NCBI GenBank assembly: GCA_964518575.1
Contig: CAZFGW010000001.1
Location: 124,001-188,000 of the forward strand
DNA: 64,000 bases
Source: MGBC163016 sp964518575
GTDB taxonomy: Bacteria > Actinomycetota > Coriobacteriia > Coriobacteriales > Eggerthellaceae
Reading direction: 5' to 3'
The notes below the pieces were generated by a model. That model saw only the letters and a list, made by a program, of their open reading frames with translations. It did not search any database and had not been told where the DNA came from. Positions 39,805 through 47,620 of the stretch are shown one piece after another. A program made the position numbers and the translations under genes. Every line of letters starts with the position of its first letter. Within the stretch, counting starts at the first letter, position 1.

Positions 39805-40687
39805 CCTTTCAACTCGCTGCGGAAAAGCAGTCCTCGTGCTGTGCGCTGCCCTGCTCGCTTCGATGCTTGCTCCCGCCTCACTCGCCTTCGCCGATATCAA
39901 CGACAACCGCTACGACATCGGCACCACCTACAATACCGGGCTCGATACCGGGTACTGGGACGAGAATTACATGGACAAAAATGACCCGCATATCACGTGG
40001 GAGCTTGGGCAGTTTTTGATAACGGGGTACTACCGCGTTGATAATGCGGATACGAACAATCCCACGTTCATCGTGGCGCCCGGTGGTTCGGTTACTTTGC
40101 TCTACAAGCTTGAGCAAAATCTCGAGCTCATCAACAACGATCCCGCACTTTCGATCAATGAGGACGAAAACGGCTCGGACCGCACGTTTGGCGTCGGTGA
40201 GCGCAATTTCGGGCGAGGTGCGCTTTTCATCTCACGCACGGTCGATGGGCAGGAAACCGTCGATGCCACCTATGATTTCCTTGGCAGCATTGCACGCTAT
40301 GACGAAGAGGTCGATGTGGGCGAATTCACCGACGGCAGCTATCGCGTATCACTCGATTACGAGCTGCGAGAAGATATCTTAGAACTGCTTGGCATTTCTA
40401 TCTTCCCCGAATACACGAACTACAAAAACACGTTTTTCTTCAACGTGCGGACAGAAGAGCCCACCGAAGCCCTCCCTGCAGACACTGCCCAGGAAACCCA
40501 AACCGACGAGTCTGCCACAGGACAAAGTGGTAACGAAACCATCTACGACCAGCCAACTGAGACAATAACCTTTAAACTGGAAATCTGGCAGATAGCAATT
40601 ATCTCAGTTGCTACGCTGATTGCTGGCTTCATGGTTCTACGCAGCCAGTGGGGTCCGGTCAGCACGTGGCGCAAAAAGAAGAAATAA
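39794..40687 (+). CDS. Exported protein with C-terminal membrane anchor, unknown function
   Basis: A 297-residue protein. A signal peptide (basic start, hydrophobic run 11-29, likely cleavage after LAFA) is followed by a beta-rich acidic outer domain of ~220 residues with many Asp, Asn and Tyr, a Thr/Gln/Glu-rich stalk (~230-260), one membrane helix (~263-282) and a basic tail RKKKK. No LPXTG. I recognise no family. The order zinc ribbon - exported protein - AAA+ ATPase, with an overlap and a 22-base gap, suggests a three-gene operon. Confidence 0.75.
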   Translation: MKTNLSTRCGKAVLVLCAALLASMLAPASLAFADINDNRYDIGTTYNTGLDTGYWDENYMDKNDPHITWELGQFLITGYYRVDNADTNNPTFIVAPGGSVTLLYKLEQNLELINNDPALSINEDENGSDRTFGVGERNFGRGALFISRTVDGQETVDATYDFLGSIARYDEEVDVGEFTDGSYRVSLDYELREDILELLGISIFPEYTNYKNTFFFNVRTEEPTEALPADTAQETQTDESATGQSGNETIYDQPTETITFKLEIWQIAIISVATLIAGFMVLRSQWGPVSTWRKKKK

Positions 40688-40709
40688 CCTACGAACGTAA
40701 GGAAGCACT

Positions 40710-41384
40710 ATGAACAAGCTCGTTGAGGATGCCGGCAACACTGCGGCGGTGCAATCTGCACTGGCGGTACCTGAAAAAGAGGAAGCAGAGCACGTTTTCA
40801 TCTTTGGACCTGCGCAATCAGGCAAAACAACGCTGTTGCAGGAAGTAGAAATGGGCAATGCGGAAAAGAAACGTCCGGCACTCTATCGCGCTGCGATGCA
40901 GATCATGAACACCCTGCAGTTCGAGGATGCGCCTGACGAATTCTTCGAGCAGATCGGCACTGCACCCGTACTGTTGCTTGATGATTTTCAAGATTTCTAT
41001 GTCGCGGGCGAAGGTGGACCGCTTTTCGCTAAATTGATGCTCGAGGAGCGCGCCAAAAACGGACTTTCCACCATCATCACTTGCAACGTCCCCATGGCAG
41101 AGCTTGATAAAGACGTCATCGAGCATGCCCTTGACGACTTCACTGAGTACGAGGTCAAGCCGCTCGGTTCCGAGGGACGCCAGGAATTCGTGAAGCTCAT
41201 GGCGAAAACCTATTCGGGAAGCGAAGCACCCACCCTCGGTGATGATGCTATTGCATTCCTTGCCAATGATTTCTCGGAGGACCTGAAGGATGTGCGCAAT
41301 GCGGTGCATTACCTCGTTGAGGCTGCCGGATTCAACGCATCTGACACCGTTTCCGCCGACCAGGCAAAGGATCTGCTGAAATAA
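40710..41384 (+). CDS. DnaA/Hda-like AAA+ ATPase without DNA-binding domain
   Basis: A 224-residue protein resembling the ATPase core of DnaA. Walker A FGPAQSGKTTL is at 32-42, Walker B VLLLDDFQDFY at 87-97, sensor I around TIITCNVP and a lid region at the end (SEDLKDVRNAVHYLV). Domain IV, which binds the DnaA box, is absent. Hda of proteobacteria has this architecture and regulates DnaA; such proteins are unusual in Coriobacteriia and are here linked to a zinc-ribbon and an exported protein. A regulatory or transport-linked ATPase is an alternative. GTAAGGAAG precedes the ATG. Confidence 0.75.
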   Translation: MNKLVEDAGNTAAVQSALAVPEKEEAEHVFIFGPAQSGKTTLLQEVEMGNAEKKRPALYRAAMQIMNTLQFEDAPDEFFEQIGTAPVLLLDDFQDFYVAGEGGPLFAKLMLEERAKNGLSTIITCNVPMAELDKDVIEHALDDFTEYEVKPLGSEGRQEFVKLMAKTYSGSEAPTLGDDAIAFLANDFSEDLKDVRNAVHYLVEAAGFNASDTVSADQAKDLLK

Positions 41385-41443
41385 TCCTATTGCCCCTTCG
41401 CCTTAACGGCACGTACTCGGATACGATTCATTAGGGAATAGGT

Positions 41444-41497
41444 TTGGGCATAGATGTAGGCGCGAGATTTATCTCGCCCGCCTTGCAACGACCCGCA
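41444..41497 (+). repeat. Convergent-junction palindromic repeat, copy E (left end)
   Basis: TTTGGGCATAGATGTAGGC then the perfect palindrome GCGAGAT-TT-ATCTCGC at 41462-41477 and CCGCC. It lies in the convergent gap between the ATPase gene and the URO-D gene. Confidence 0.75.
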
Positions 41498-41526
41498 TCC
41501 TGATACAGATAGCTTCGAAAATACAA

Positions 41527-41558
41527 AAAGGCGCGACAACAACTGCCGCGCCTTTCTT
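41527..41558. terminator. Bidirectional terminator between convergent genes
   Basis: Nine-bp stem AAAGGCGCG (41527-41535) with CGCGCCTTT (41547-41555), flanked by an A run on the left and T-rich sequence on the right, so it can serve the ATPase gene (+) and the URO-D gene (-). Confidence 0.85.
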
Positions 41559-41582
41559 GATGCAATCGGGTGAACCGATTAT

Positions 41583-42572
41583 TTAATCAACCGGATGCTC
41601 ACGCGCCCACTGTCCGCCATACACGCGCAGATCCGCCTCCACAAGGCGCTCATTCGGTTCGCGAAGCAAATGAGCTGGAGCACCTGGGTAGAACCGACCT
41701 GCAGGACAATACGTATCGATGCAACGATGCACCTCATCCATGATCTCTTTGTCAGTAGTGGTTGGATTGTCAATAGCAGGACCATCAACACCACCGATCA
41801 GCGCCATACGACCGTCAAGGCGACGCTGAATGTCAACGATATCGTTTTGAGGAAGAACGCCTTGCCAAATATCGATGCCAACCTCAGCCATATCTTCGAC
41901 GATAGGCTCGCAAATACAATCAGCGTGATGTACATAGATCATGCCGCACTCGTGAATGGTATCGGCAATCTCCTTTTGCAGCGGTTTGATCATCTCACGC
42001 CACACATCGGGCGGAAGGAACAGGTTCTGTTTTGAGCCCCAGTCATCCTGGAAGAAGATGACATCGGGATGCATATGATATGCCGCGTCCTTAATCAGGC
42101 GCTTCTTGTAATCAGCAATGGCAACAAGCATGTCATGCATAGCTTCCGGCTCTTCCAGATAGGCGCAGAACGCGTCCTCCATGCCCATCAGGAAGTGGGA
42201 GCGCTCGAACAGGCCCTGTGCGCAGAAGTACTCGACGAAATACATGCTGCGATCGACCGATGCCGCAAATTCCTCTGCCTTCGTCCAGTCTTTGTCGTCA
42301 AGGCTGGGGATCACAAGCTGCTTCTTCCAGTCAAGTATGTCCTTGACCACTGCATTCTCAGGGGTAATACGTGGATGCTTACCCGGTGCATCCGTGGGAA
42401 AAACGCATACCGTTCCCCAGGAGTCCGTATGCTCTTTTCCATCCTTTGGAACCGAGTCGCTTGCCCAAACCGGGTCAATCGTCATCTTGATAGCCCACTG
42501 GAAGTCACCATAATACTCTGGCTGCTTACCCTCGAAAATTGCCATCATGTTTTCGCGTGGTGTCATTTCCAT
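41583..42572 (-). CDS. URO-D superfamily protein, candidate methyltransferase (copy 1)
   Basis: A 329-residue TIM-barrel protein of the uroporphyrinogen decarboxylase superfamily, which besides HemE includes corrinoid methyltransferases such as MtaA and CmuA and several aryl-methyl-ether demethylases. Motifs: FFQDDWGSKQNLFLPP, then VHHADCICEP, where His/Cys could bind zinc as in the methyltransferases, and VGIDIWQGVLPQND. No haem genes are near, so HemE function is unlikely. Start ATG 42572 with AAAGGAG. It lies 75 bases downstream of a paralogue in a run that also holds an MFS transporter; a role in demethylating an imported methoxylated or methylated substrate is an inference. Confidence 0.82.
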   Translation of the reverse strand: MEMTPRENMMAIFEGKQPEYYGDFQWAIKMTIDPVWASDSVPKDGKEHTDSWGTVCVFPTDAPGKHPRITPENAVVKDILDWKKQLVIPSLDDKDWTKAEEFAASVDRSMYFVEYFCAQGLFERSHFLMGMEDAFCAYLEEPEAMHDMLVAIADYKKRLIKDAAYHMHPDVIFFQDDWGSKQNLFLPPDVWREMIKPLQKEIADTIHECGMIYVHHADCICEPIVEDMAEVGIDIWQGVLPQNDIVDIQRRLDGRMALIGGVDGPAIDNPTTTDKEIMDEVHRCIDTYCPAGRFYPGAPAHLLREPNERLVEADLRVYGGQWAREHPVD

Positions 42573-42647
42573 ACTTGTATCTCCTTTGGATCATGCTGTG
42601 CGCATCTTTAATATGCGCACAGCGCCCTTGTCGAACAATCGTACGTT

Positions 42648-43640
42648 CTATGCAAAAAACTTTGCGTTTGCCTTCTCAATCTCGGCGGATACTGCTTCAT
42701 ATACGCCCGGATACCCAGAACCAGCGTTGCCTGAAGTCAGGCTGGGGATGAAGTACTTCGTCCGGTTGATCTCCTCAAGGGCAGTGGCAACTTCCTCCTC
42801 GACTTCCTCTTGCGTCCATGTCGGCTTGTCGAGCACGGCGGTTTCGATGCCACCCATGAAGGTGAGCTGCGGACCATACTGGTCGACTAGAGCGGGAATG
42901 TTGTTAGAGGATCTGAGGACGCCCTGCCAAATGTCGATACCCATATCGATCATGTAGGGAACGAGCGTTTCGCCAAAGGTATCGCTGTGATGGACGATCA
43001 GCTGAACGCCGTTGTCCTTGTAATATCCATAGACCTGCTTGTAGGGCTCGAGGAAGAATTCTTCGAACATCTCAGGAGCAATAAAGGTTGAAGTCTTTGT
43101 TCCCCAGTCATCATGATGGAACAGAACCTCGGGCTTGATGTACTTCACATGGGCTTCCGCAAGGCGCAGCTCCCATTCGGTAATCTCTTTGATGAGGTCA
43201 TGCATGGCTTCCGGTTCTTCATAGAAGTTCGCGCATGCTTCGGTGATCTCGCAGAGGTGATGGCATCTTTCGAAGATACCGGGAATAATGCCGCTCGTTA
43301 CGAACTGCTCATTCTTGTCGATGGCTTCTGCCTGCTCAATCCACGGTTCCCAGAACGCAGGGTCATCAGGATTTCCAGGAATCTTCGCCTGCTCGCGCCA
43401 ATGCTCGATATCCTTGATGACGCGGTGCTCCATATCATGCATCGGGAAGAATCCCGGCTCATCGCCGACCTTCGCCATAGTGCATCCCCATGCATCGATA
43501 AGATATCCCTCATCTTTCAAGTGAGATTTGTCGCTCAGCGGACTCGGAAGCAGAATATTGAATGCTTCGTACTGATTGACAAATCTGTCAGGGTTGCCCC
43601 CTCGAATACACTCAAGAAGATTCTCTCTTTTGGTTAACAT
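42648..43640 (-). CDS. URO-D superfamily protein, candidate methyltransferase (copy 2)
   Basis: A 330-residue paralogue of the downstream gene with the same landmarks: HHDDWGTKTSTFIAP, VHHSDTFGE and MGIDIWQGVLRSSNN. The cysteine seen in copy 1 (HHADC) is Thr here (HHSDT), so the metal site, if any, differs; the two may form a heteromer or act on different substrates. A strong AAAAAGGAGA site lies nine bases before the ATG. The N-terminus (MLTKRENLLECIRGG) is typical of URO-D methyltransferases. Confidence 0.82.
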   Translation of the reverse strand: MLTKRENLLECIRGGNPDRFVNQYEAFNILLPSPLSDKSHLKDEGYLIDAWGCTMAKVGDEPGFFPMHDMEHRVIKDIEHWREQAKIPGNPDDPAFWEPWIEQAEAIDKNEQFVTSGIIPGIFERCHHLCEITEACANFYEEPEAMHDLIKEITEWELRLAEAHVKYIKPEVLFHHDDWGTKTSTFIAPEMFEEFFLEPYKQVYGYYKDNGVQLIVHHSDTFGETLVPYMIDMGIDIWQGVLRSSNNIPALVDQYGPQLTFMGGIETAVLDKPTWTQEEVEEEVATALEEINRTKYFIPSLTSGNAGSGYPGVYEAVSAEIEKANAKFFA

Positions 43641-43721
43641 TGCAGCATTCTCCTTTTTTGACTTCGAATTACCTACTACCCCTACGAATCCTTCCTTTCT
43701 AACCCAGATGCCACTCTACCC

Positions 43722-43943
43722 CTAGAGTTGTGGGCGATCCGAAACGACAGGCCACGTACCCACAACCCCTATTTCATCTGCAAGGGGAAGATCGTTCTTC
43801 ACATTGATCTGCGGAACGTATTCCCCTCGAACTGATGTCGGCGTAACACGCTCATCGCCGCCAATTTTTTCATCGGCGACTTCGATGGTTTCTCTAGATT
43901 GATCATGAATAGCACGATCTTCACACTCAAAATGTTCGTTCAT
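43722..43943 (-). CDS. Small acidic protein of unknown function
   Basis: 73 residues, rich in Glu, Asp and Val, with no cysteine pair, membrane segment or signal peptide (NEHFECEDRAIHDQ, then EYVPQINVKNDLPLADE). AAGGGTG lies six bases before the ATG. It sits 30 bases after the zinc-ribbon gene and 81 bases before URO-D copy 2 in the same direction, which supports it being real. No family recognised. Confidence 0.5.
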   Translation of the reverse strand: MNEHFECEDRAIHDQSRETIEVADEKIGGDERVTPTSVRGEYVPQINVKNDLPLADEIGVVGTWPVVSDRPQL

Positions 43944-43973
43944 AACATCACCCTTAAAGACTATTCTACTCCA

Positions 43974-44150
43974 TTATGCGCTTTGCTCTTGCGGTTCTTT
44001 TGACGCCGTAGCTCCAGGAGGAAGAGGCATTGTGAAACCACATTCCTTGCAGCTCTCCCCCGGTCCTGTAATGCTTGCACCGCACACCGGACATACCTGC
44101 GGATCAAGATGAACTTTACAGGCACCACAATGAGAACACGGGTAACACAT
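43974..44150 (-). CDS. Small zinc-ribbon protein (MCYPCS type)
   Basis: A 58-residue frame beginning MCYPCSHCGAC, followed by CPVCGASI and CKECGFTMPLPPG, ending QEQSA. Nine cysteines in spaced pairs suggest zinc ribbons. It parallels the 62-residue protein at 39616 (MCYQCSGCGRC, CPKCGAFIRPAPG). GGGAAGAG precedes the ATG. It follows the MFS gene by 50 bases and leads into the small acidic protein and the URO-D pair, so it probably belongs to that operon. Confidence 0.72.
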   Translation of the reverse strand: MCYPCSHCGACKVHLDPQVCPVCGASITGPGESCKECGFTMPLPPGATASKEPQEQSA

Positions 44151-44200
44151 TACTTCTCTTCCCTTTCATACTCTGTAAGCGTCGTACACGCTTCGTGCTT

Positions 44201-45508
44201 TTAATTCAAGTTGCCCATAATATGAGCCTGAGCGACATCATGACCTTCGTTGTCGGTCCATTCAATATTCTTGCGCGTTTTATATGCAATAAACACACAT
44301 GCCATAGCGATGAAACAAGTGACCATCAGAATCAAAAATGCCGGAATAAATGTGCCGAGGTGGTCATACGACGCTCCCACGACCACGCCCGAGAACGATC
44401 CGAACACCCCCACTGCGGTTCTGATCCACGCATGGATCTGCGTGTAGTTACGATTACCGAACATATCTCTGATCAGAAGCGGCAAGCTTACGGACATCAA
44501 AGAGTCTTGAATACCAAACAGGACAGTAGAAATTATGAGGAGCACTGGATTCCGGAACACGATAAAGCCGATGATTCCGATAGCTATCAACAATAGTTCG
44601 ATGATAGCCGTGTTCTTCACGCCAATCTTGTCATTGAGCCATCCCATGATGACTTTATCGAGCACTGATCCGAGTGCCTGCGCTGAGACGACCAGCGCCG
44701 CGAATGCAGAGGTGAAGCCGATGGACTCAACGTAGCCCGGCATATGCTGCTCGATGCCACCATGGATAAATGATGCGACGCCTGCGAAGACGAACAAGCA
44801 CCAGAATGCTACCGACACGACAGCGACTTTGACGCTTGCGCCGCGCATGGCGGGAAGCGATTCAACATCTCCATCTTCGGGAACATAACCATACGGCACA
44901 GAGCCGATATCACTGGGCTTTTTTCGCATGATGAGGCTTGCCGGCAAAATGACGATCAATGCAGCTGCGCCAACAAAAAGGTAAGCTGCGCGCCATCCCG
45001 ACGTTTGAATGATCATATTGATGATCGGAGAGAAAATGGACGCCGATATGCCAGAGCAGCACATGACGATTCCATATACGAAGCCACGTCTTTTGATGAA
45101 CCAGTTACCCACCAAAGACGCTGAGGGAAGAACGAAAATACCAGCACCAGCTGCTCCTACGAAAAAGCCAGACAATTGCCACTGCCATATTTGGTCATAG
45201 GTGCTCATGAGCATTACAGCTGAAGAAAGGATGATGATGCAGATTGGCATCACGATACGTGTATTGTACTTATTGAGGAAATGTCCGACGAGCGGAGTAA
45301 AGAGGGTCGTACCAATAAAGTAGCCGGTCATGTAGGTCGATATTTCTGAGCGAAGAAAACCGAGATCTTCGCATACGGGAACGTAGAACAAACTACCGCA
45401 ATTGAGAATCAAGCCCATCCCGAAAGCCTGAACCAAACAACAGCACACCATAACGACGAAGGCAAAGTCAATTCGACCAAAAACCTTGCCATCCTTGATG
45501 ATCGCCAC
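44201..45508 (-). CDS. MFS transporter, OFA (oxalate/formate antiporter-like) type
   Basis: A 435-residue, 12-helix major facilitator. The family loop between helices 2 and 3 reads GHFLNKYNTR and that after helix 8 reads GWLNDKIGVKN. It resembles the monocarboxylate/OFA branch. The start is GTG 45508 with AAGGGAG five bases upstream. It is followed by the zinc-ribbon, acidic and URO-D genes, so import of the substrate of those proteins, or export of the product, is likely. The actual substrate cannot be read from sequence. Confidence 0.88.
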   Translation of the reverse strand: MAIIKDGKVFGRIDFAFVVMVCCCLVQAFGMGLILNCGSLFYVPVCEDLGFLRSEISTYMTGYFIGTTLFTPLVGHFLNKYNTRIVMPICIIILSSAVMLMSTYDQIWQWQLSGFFVGAAGAGIFVLPSASLVGNWFIKRRGFVYGIVMCCSGISASIFSPIINMIIQTSGWRAAYLFVGAAALIVILPASLIMRKKPSDIGSVPYGYVPEDGDVESLPAMRGASVKVAVVSVAFWCLFVFAGVASFIHGGIEQHMPGYVESIGFTSAFAALVVSAQALGSVLDKVIMGWLNDKIGVKNTAIIELLLIAIGIIGFIVFRNPVLLIISTVLFGIQDSLMSVSLPLLIRDMFGNRNYTQIHAWIRTAVGVFGSFSGVVVGASYDHLGTFIPAFLILMVTCFIAMACVFIAYKTRKNIEWTDNEGHDVAQAHIMGNLN

Positions 45509-45532
45509 GAGGTCTCCCTTCCTCTGGTAGAA

Positions 45533-45558
45533 CTGACCCGGGCAAATGCCCGGGTCAG
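45533..45558 (-). terminator. Strong hairpin between the two MFS genes
   Basis: Perfect 11-bp stem CTGACCCGGGC (45533-45543) with GCCCGGGTCAG (45548-45558) and loop AAAT. There is no T run after it on the minus strand (TTCTACC), so it may be a leaky terminator or an mRNA-stabilising element between 45602..46927 and 44201..45508. Confidence 0.6.
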
Positions 45559-45601
45559 CTTGGTTATAGCGGTTTCATTTGATTGGAGGTTTTAAAGGAA
45601 A

Positions 45602-46927
45602 CTACCTATCGTCCTTTTCCATATCTTCTTCGACTTTTTCCTCAACTGCAGGAGCATTGGATTCCTTCAGACCTGCGATGAGTTCAGGATGCTTGATCTT
45701 GCCAAAGATGATGAGGCAGAGAACGAAGATAAAGTAAACAATACCCATGATCCATGCAACGTTCCAGTTAGCGAGAGCTTGCGTCGCTTTATCGAAGCCT
45801 TGGACACCGAACATAGGAGCCATTGCAGCAAGCACAGGAGCTGACCAGAACTGGAAGAAGTTCTGGGAGCCAGCAAGCAAGGACAGACCAAGAGTTGCGC
45901 CCTCTTTGGGAAGAACGCGGACGAATTGAAGGATAAGAGCCGGGTTCAACATACCAAAGCCGAAGCCGTAGAGAACGGTTCCGATAACCATGCCCATCAT
46001 GTCTACCTGATGGGTGAGGAAGAAGAAGCCAGCGGTCTCAAGAGCGAGTGCGATGGGAAGGTCAAAGCCGCCCATACGACCCTTGAGGAAAGCGCCATAG
46101 CAGATAGCGCCAACAGCGGAGACCATGGTCTCCAGAGACATGATCCAACCAGCAATGCCCGTGTCACCAAGACCAACAGCGGAAATGGTGAGAGATGCGG
46201 AAGTCATGTAAGAGAACTGGAAGATGTTCCAGATACCAGCAACGATGATAATGAGCCAGCTGATAGCCGTGATGGAACGAAGCGGATTACCCTTCTTGCC
46301 GTCAGCGGTGGTGCCTGCGGGCTTAACCTCAGGCTCTTTCAGCCAAGCGATGATCATAATTGCGATCGGCACTGCCATGAGCATGCCGATGAAAGCGTAA
46401 CGCCATGAAAGCACTGCAAGAGCGCCACCGATGACCTGGAAGATAGAACCAGAAATGCCACCGACAGCCGTCTTGAAGCTCATGAGGCGGTCACGCTGCT
46501 TGCCATAGAACAGGTCAGCGATGAACGATGATGCCATCGGGAAGATCATGCCGCGACCAAGACCGAGAACAACACGGGTGGCCAACAGCAGATAGAAGCC
46601 CTCTTGCGTCTCGGGAACAACGCCTGCAAGGCTGCCCAAGAACATAAGAACCATCGCCAAAATAAGGATATGCTTTTTCTTCATGTAGCGCTCAAGGATA
46701 CCAACAAGGATAGCGCCAAAGATTGCCATCAATGAAGGAATACCCTGGATTTGCTGGATCATGACGGTGTCAATGCCAAGTTGACCAAATGTACCGCGAA
46801 CTGCTGCAAGAGCAGGACTGACAAATGACTGCACGTACTGCATGACGATGACGCAAAGCGCTGCTACTTGCACAGTAACACCGTAGATCGGATGCCCTTG
46901 AGCGTCCCTTTTAATTTCTTTTGCCAT
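45602..46927 (-). CDS. MFS transporter
   Basis: A 441-residue, 12-helix major facilitator of a branch different from the next gene. The helix 2-3 loop is GILERYMKKKHI and the N-half has the GLGRGMIFPMASSF helix. The C-terminus is Glu-rich and cytosolic (EEKVEEDMEKDD). Start ATG 46927 follows AGGGGGA. In related gut bacteria, molybdoenzymes acting on catechols or other small acceptors are encoded beside such carriers. The Fe-S and molybdoenzyme genes lie just upstream, separated by a terminator. Confidence 0.88.
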   Translation of the reverse strand: MAKEIKRDAQGHPIYGVTVQVAALCVIVMQYVQSFVSPALAAVRGTFGQLGIDTVMIQQIQGIPSLMAIFGAILVGILERYMKKKHILILAMVLMFLGSLAGVVPETQEGFYLLLATRVVLGLGRGMIFPMASSFIADLFYGKQRDRLMSFKTAVGGISGSIFQVIGGALAVLSWRYAFIGMLMAVPIAIMIIAWLKEPEVKPAGTTADGKKGNPLRSITAISWLIIIVAGIWNIFQFSYMTSASLTISAVGLGDTGIAGWIMSLETMVSAVGAICYGAFLKGRMGGFDLPIALALETAGFFFLTHQVDMMGMVIGTVLYGFGFGMLNPALILQFVRVLPKEGATLGLSLLAGSQNFFQFWSAPVLAAMAPMFGVQGFDKATQALANWNVAWIMGIVYFIFVLCLIIFGKIKHPELIAGLKESNAPAVEEKVEEDMEKDDR

Positions 46928-46970
46928 CTCAATCCCCCTAAGGATTCAAATAAAGAATTGCTTACTGTTG

Positions 46971-47153
46971 TTAAGCGAGCAACTCGCCGATATTGCTTAA
47001 CGCCTCCAATTTCTGAAACCATTTCAGCAATGCGGTCGGCATCCGCATGTGAAACCAGCTAAAACATTCACTACTCCGAGAGAACGTATCAAGCGGTTCG
47101 TCGTCTTTTACAAGACGTTTGTTGATGTCATCCTTCCAGACGATGCAACCCAT
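46971..47153 (-). CDS. Possible 60-residue protein
   Basis: An open frame in the 312-base gap between the MFS gene and the Fe-S gene (GCIVWKDDINKRLVKDDEP, later FHMRMPTALLKWFQKLEA). Its composition, with Trp, Lys and Asp and little Arg, is unlike chance frames in this genome, but it has no clear ribosome site and no recognised family. It could be a remnant of a longer gene. Nothing else is seen in the gap except the terminator at 47195. Confidence 0.25.
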   Translation of the reverse strand: MGCIVWKDDINKRLVKDDEPLDTFSRSSECFSWFHMRMPTALLKWFQKLEALSNIGELLA

Positions 47154-47194
47154 TGAGATGAGTGCTGCCCTTCATGATGAAACCAACACCGAAG

Positions 47195-47230
47195 GAAAAC
47201 GTTCGGGGTGGCGGGTGAGCCACCCCGAAC
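47195..47230 (-). terminator. Terminator of molybdoenzyme operon 1
   Basis: Perfect 12-bp stem GTTCGGGGTGGC (47201-47212) with GCCACCCCGAAC (47219-47230); on the minus strand it is followed by GTTTTCC. Ten bases after the Fe-S gene stop. Confidence 0.85.
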
Positions 47231-47239
47231 TTCAGTGCA

Positions 47240-47590
47240 TTACTCTTCTACCGTGATGAGTGACCAACGGGTCTTGCCGTCCATCTTCTTAACGAGATCT
47301 TCGACTTCGCCGTAGTACATGCACCAAGCTTGGCAATGCTGTACGCACATCGGCATCTTGCCCACATCCGTACGATCCTTGCAAAGATCACAAGCCTTGG
47401 TGATCACTGGCATGTATGTCCACTCCCAGGTGCCAGCCAAAGGTGATGGCTCGGTGTACTGGAAAGGTCCTACTTCCGCTACCTGGATGCCGAACTGTCC
47501 CTTCTCGAGGTCCAGCTCCTTCTTGCATGCGACCTCGCAGCTGTGGCAGCCAGTGCAGTACTCATAGTTGGTGAGTATACCCTTTGTCAT
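47240..47590 (-). CDS. Small 4Fe-4S electron-transfer subunit (module 1)
   Basis: A 116-residue cytosolic ferredoxin-like protein with nine cysteines in two groups: CTGCHSCEVAC near 12-22 (Cx2Cx2Cx3C) and CDLCKDRTDVGKMPMCVQHCQAWC in the second half. This gives up to two clusters, half of a DmsB-type subunit. There is no Tat signal. Start ATG 47590 with AAGGAGG. It lies 30 bases after the molybdoenzyme gene and should pass electrons to it. Confidence 0.9.
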   Translation of the reverse strand: MTKGILTNYEYCTGCHSCEVACKKELDLEKGQFGIQVAEVGPFQYTEPSPLAGTWEWTYMPVITKACDLCKDRTDVGKMPMCVQHCQAWCMYYGEVEDLVKKMDGKTRWSLITVEE

Positions 47591-47620
47591 GATTCGCCTC
47601 CTTCTTTCTTCTTACGCTAC

